Of a stretch of DNA of 64,000 nucleotides, positions 60,697 to 64,000 are shown piece after piece (the stretch's first letter is position 1; every line of letters begins with the position of its first letter). Below the pieces are notes generated by a model. It saw only the letters and a list, made by a program, of their open reading frames with translations, had not been told where the DNA came from and made no database searches. Origin of the DNA: Pocillopora verrucosa (lineage: Eukaryota; Cnidaria; Anthozoa; Scleractinia; Pocilloporidae); contig NC_089317.1 in assembly GCF_036669915.1 (NCBI RefSeq), forward strand, positions 975,270-1,039,269. The letters are read 5' to 3'. A program made the position numbers and the translations under genes.

Positions 60697-62020
60697 GAAA
60701 CACCTAATGTTTTGATTCGCTCGAGAATAATCTAGGAGAACTTTATTTTCATTGCTATTAGTGACTACGAGAAGTCCCTCCTTTTCGGCGAAGTCCGTCG
60801 AGCGAAAAAAATTTGATGTTTGCATACCGCGGGGAGCTCTGTCGAGCACCTCGCTCCCAGGGCTCTCCGCGTCGCCTCAACATCAATTTTTTTTCGCTGA
60901 TTTTTCGCCGTAAAAGCTGGCTGCTCATATTCTGTTAAAAATTACGATTCAAGGACAATCTGCGAACGTTAAACCCCGCAGAAATTTTCGTGCTTCTTGC
61001 TGTTTTAGGCTGATTTTGTTTCGATGCAGACAGTGAAGTGAAGTTTCCACAATTTGAGTGAATTATTTTATTATCAACATCTGTCTACTGAGAAATATTT
61101 GGTTTTTATAAAAAAGCTAGATTTAGAATTTATGAAATTTGCCTGCGCTTATTAATTCTAACTAGTACACGTCTGTAGTAACCTAAATAACTATCTTAAA
61201 TATTATCACCTGTGGCACAGGCATTTCTTAAAGAGAGATCGCATAATTCACGCTTAGCGTATACCTTTAAAGGAACGCATTAACTGCTCGCCAAGCAACT
61301 TGAACCAAGAAAAAAATTGTTTTAAAGTTATTGACTGAAACATGAAAACTCTTGAATTTTTTTTGTGTTGTTACAAAGTTCAAAACACACTTACACCTAT
61401 CTACCTACCGATTAAATGCAATAAATATTAAATTATATAAATAATCAAATCTCTGAGTGAGTAGACATTGCTTTATGGAGGTTTCGCTCCGTTGTAAGTT
61501 CGCCCCCTAAGGTAAACTAGCTCGTCCCCATCTTTATCAGTACAGAAAAAGTACGTTGGTCAGTACTTCAGAATTATAACAGTGCCAAACCAGTTAGATT
61601 AAGACTGGAGTAATGTAGCGGATTTGCATCACTGGTGCTGTAGTTATGCGTCGGTTATCCTTACTTTTTTTAACCTTACCCTAACTCTAACTTTAGTATG
61701 CAGATTCTCCATACTGTCTGCTAAACATTTCCTAAGGTACCGGCAAGGAGAATTTATTTAACAATCAAGAGCTTCTTGAGTTGATGATCATTTCTTTGAT
61801 TCTCATGACCTTAATGTGTGATTCGGGGGTGATATTGTAAGGAGAAATTAGATGCTAGTCCCTCTTAAGGGTTATGGGGTTAACGCGCCGGCAGATTTGC
61901 AAGTTGGCGAACTCGCAGTAGTGGTAGCGGGCGAACTTGCAATGGGGGGGAAATCTCCACATACCTAAACAGTTGGTTTACAATGACGTCACCGCCGTTG
62001 TCGTGGTTTGCTTAGGGTTT
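60697..62020. other. Spacer between MPDU1-B and the membrane-protein gene
   Basis: Both genes end here, tail-to-tail. It contains one family B element near 61672-61883 and otherwise AT-rich sequence with no supported gene. Confidence 0.6.
61672..61883 (-). mobile_element. Family B MITE-like element, reverse
   Basis: TAACTCTAACTTTAGTATGC to CTTAAGGGTTATGGGGTTAA. Confidence 0.8.
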
Positions 62021-63908
62021 TTAATACAACGTCGCATTGGTCATCGACGTGTCATGAATACGCCATTGTCTGTTATGTGAACTTGCAAGGCTCGAGTTAG
62101 CCCCAGCAGAGCTAATCAGCGATGGAAAAGACTGGTTTGCCTGTGGAGTGAGACTTGATGACAAAGGGTCGCCGTAGAGTGATAACTGAACGACCTCAGT
62201 GATGTTGAAGACAAAAGCGACCAGGAAGTACAAGATAACAGGGTACTGCAGGTGATACAGATAAAGTGACAGGGGAACAGGAACACGCAGATGGCTGAGG
62301 AAAAAAAAAGAAGTAAACGAGAAGTTCTTGGCTTCTTCATTCTAGTGTCGCAAAACAACAGCATCAACAAGAAAATAACAACAACGGTGAATACGAGCAA
62401 AGGTTTGCGCTCAGACGAACCGTAGCTAACTAGTCGGTTCCCCAAAGTCCATGGTCAGATTCCCAAATTTCAAAGAGAGGATAACACTATTGAGTGGATA
62501 AATCTCTATCCAGTTGATAGTGCAGAAAGTTTTGTTGACACTTGTCCGCTGTATAGCAGTTTATCCGTTAGATAGTGTTATCATCCTTGGAACAACCAGG
62601 TCTTGGTCTTTAGCAAAACAACTTGCAAAGAAATAAGCTAAGGTTCTAAATCTCACCTGAAATCCAAACTATTTGCTCGTCGCAGCATTACAATAAGAAA
62701 AACACCTAATTCAGCAATCGATGTCAAGGATGCAACGTTTCCCAATACTGAAGCAGTGCCCTGAAAAAAATTTGAACGCCAGTTATCCTGTCATAAGGGA
62801 GGGGTGGGTAGTGCAACGAATGAAAGTAACAGGGAGTAGAGAGAAAGCATAGAGTCACTCACCACAGGGTTCAGTACCGCGACAGCAAAAACAAATCCAA
62901 ACAGTGATAAAAGTATGAAAATCTTCATCAACCTGTCAAAATTTACAAGCAGCAAACTTCTTTAGATCAACCTCTCACTTCCCCTACCACCATCAAGTCA
63001 GAGTTAAACCTTTACACCCTAACACCAGTATGCATATTCTCCAAACTGGTCTCTATGCATTTCCTAAGGTGCTGACAAGGAGAATTTGTTTAATAATCAA
63101 GAGCTCCTAAAGTTGGTGGTCATTTCCTTTATTCTCGTGTAAGGTGGAATTAGATGTTAGTCAATAGTCAAACAGAAATGTGAAAAGAACTGATGGAAAG
63201 CATAAATCTCTGGGGTGAAACCAGATTCTTATAAATACAATAAAAAAGTATTGTATGAAAAACGGTGAGAAAATGAACATTTCCAACTCATTGCATCACT
63301 GACCATCTGATATTAGCGCAGCAGTAGATTCCTTCCCGTTTGGTGTTTTGCCAGGACGTTGCAGCCGTTGGATAAAATGTGTTGAACCAGCTGTCAACTG
63401 TAACATGTAATGAACACTACACAATGTAAAATGTAATCCTAACTACCCTGCAGAGGAATCTCTCTTTGAGCTGAGGAGGGGGAGGGTGGAAACTGTCAAC
63501 TTTCACAAGCATACACAACTACACAATGTAAGATGTACTTTACACCACCCTGCAGAGAAATCTTTCTATGAGTTGAGGAAGTGCAGGGTTAAGGCAAAAT
63601 AACAGCTTGCTCTACATCATTTTTGAAAATCTGTTTCAAATTTTACATGAGCTTTCACCATTATAAAATGACTGAAAAATGTCTGCCCTCCCCCACAAGG
63701 TTACACTTAAAAGTCCCAAATGAAACAATTAACTTAACCAGTATTTTATCTCTCCTTGCAGTGCTAGAAGGTTCTATGATGCAGTCTACTCACCCATGTG
63801 TTTCAATCCTGTTCCCATTGTCAAAAATGAGACCGTTACACTGATAATCAACAATATTTGAATGAGAAGAGGAATCCAACCATAGGCTGGGTAGTTTGAT
63901 CCTACAAT
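62021..63908 (-). CDS. Unrecognised multipass membrane protein, C-terminal part (5 exons; gene continues past 64000)
   Basis: Exons on the minus strand: 63908-63794, 63397-63304, 62932-62863, 62760-62657 and 62294-62021. All phases agree, and the first of these begins in phase 0 after an acceptor, so more exons lie upstream of the window. The 218 or so visible residues include at least four hydrophobic segments (IPLLIQILLIISVTVSFL, IFILLSLFGFVFAVAVL, a segment ending IAELGVFLIVML, and YPVILYFLVAFVFNI). Between the first two is a loop of about 35 residues with TFYPTAATSWQ and a CC pair (GIYCCANIRW). The C-terminal tail after the last segment is about 55 residues and Ser/Asn-rich (SLISSAGANSSLASS). 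I do not recognise the family; a channel, transporter or receptor are all possible. Confidence 0.75.
62475..62590. mobile_element. Hairpin element, GGATAACACTAT family, second copy
   Basis: GGATAACACTATTGAGTGGA..AAATCTCTATCCAGTTGATAG and the mirrored ..GTTTATCC.TTAGATAGTGTTATC match 13041-13170. Confidence 0.75.
63003..63165 (-). mobile_element. Family B MITE-like element, reverse, truncated
   Basis: GTTAAACCTTTACACCCTAA, CAAGGAGAATTTGTTTAATA and GTAAGGTGGAATTAGATGTT; lies in an intron of the membrane-protein gene. Confidence 0.8.
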
Positions 63909-64000
63909 CTGTGAGGTAGAAAAAATGGAAAGAAACAAAGTGAACCTTCATGATATATCAGGATGAAGGGTATTGGAAATAAGTCTGTACTTGTGGCAAG

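Overview
The window is a piece of an animal nuclear genome. Its genes are split into many short exons with GT..AG introns, introns and spacers are AT-rich, and short inverted-repeat elements, SINE-like copies and retrotransposon debris are frequent. Protein content is generically metazoan. The repeat types (many short non-autonomous elements, a BEL/Pao gag remnant, a non-LTR reverse transcriptase with a (TTA)n tail) best suit an anthozoan cnidarian, probably a stony coral. That species call is inference from repeat style and protein similarity, not a database result.

Layout. 1-2081: 3' half of a non-LTR retrotransposon. About 2230-3660: decayed BEL/Pao gag on the minus strand, split by a foldback element carrying a hammerhead-ribozyme-like core. 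4596-9808 (-): TPT1/TCTP, complete. 10271-23204 (+): a CEP295-like centriole gene, 23 exons, head-to-head with TPT1. 24003-26652 (-): unrecognised basic coiled-coil gene, tail-to-tail with CEP295. 26.7-29.19 kb: two minisatellites. 29192-42121 (-): PCCA, 25 exons, complete. 42476-43356 (+): POLR2L/RPB10, head-to-head with PCCA. 44-49 kb: LHFPL6-like tetraspan gene (45676-48115, -) flanked by two copies of a direct repeat. 50828-53689 and 55648-60696 (+): two intact tandem MPDU1 paralogs with identical exon lengths. 62021-64000 (-): 3' part of an unrecognised multipass membrane protein gene that runs off the window.

All complete gene models were assembled by hand from splice sites, and every exon-exon phase closes in frame: TPT1 172 aa, CEP295-like 1320 aa, coiled-coil 253 aa, PCCA 703 aa, POLR2L 67 aa, LHFPL6-like 210 aa, MPDU1 244 aa twice. 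The genes do not form one pathway. They are housekeeping or cell-biology genes: mitochondrial propionyl-CoA carboxylation, RNA polymerase subunit, centriole assembly, dolichol-sugar use in the ER, TCTP. Two pairs share short divergent promoters.

The repeat layer is the most unusual part. Three families of roughly 200-bp inverted-repeat elements (called A, B and C here) share AACCC..GGGTT ends and a GGAGAATT-type internal block. About thirty copies lie in introns and spacers, some abutting and one nested in another. I found no new defence, biosynthetic or mobile system. The best leads are the ribozyme-like foldback, the A/B/C family set, the short CEP295 protein, the MPDU1 duplication, two distant minisatellites with a common palindromic core, and two genes I cannot name.
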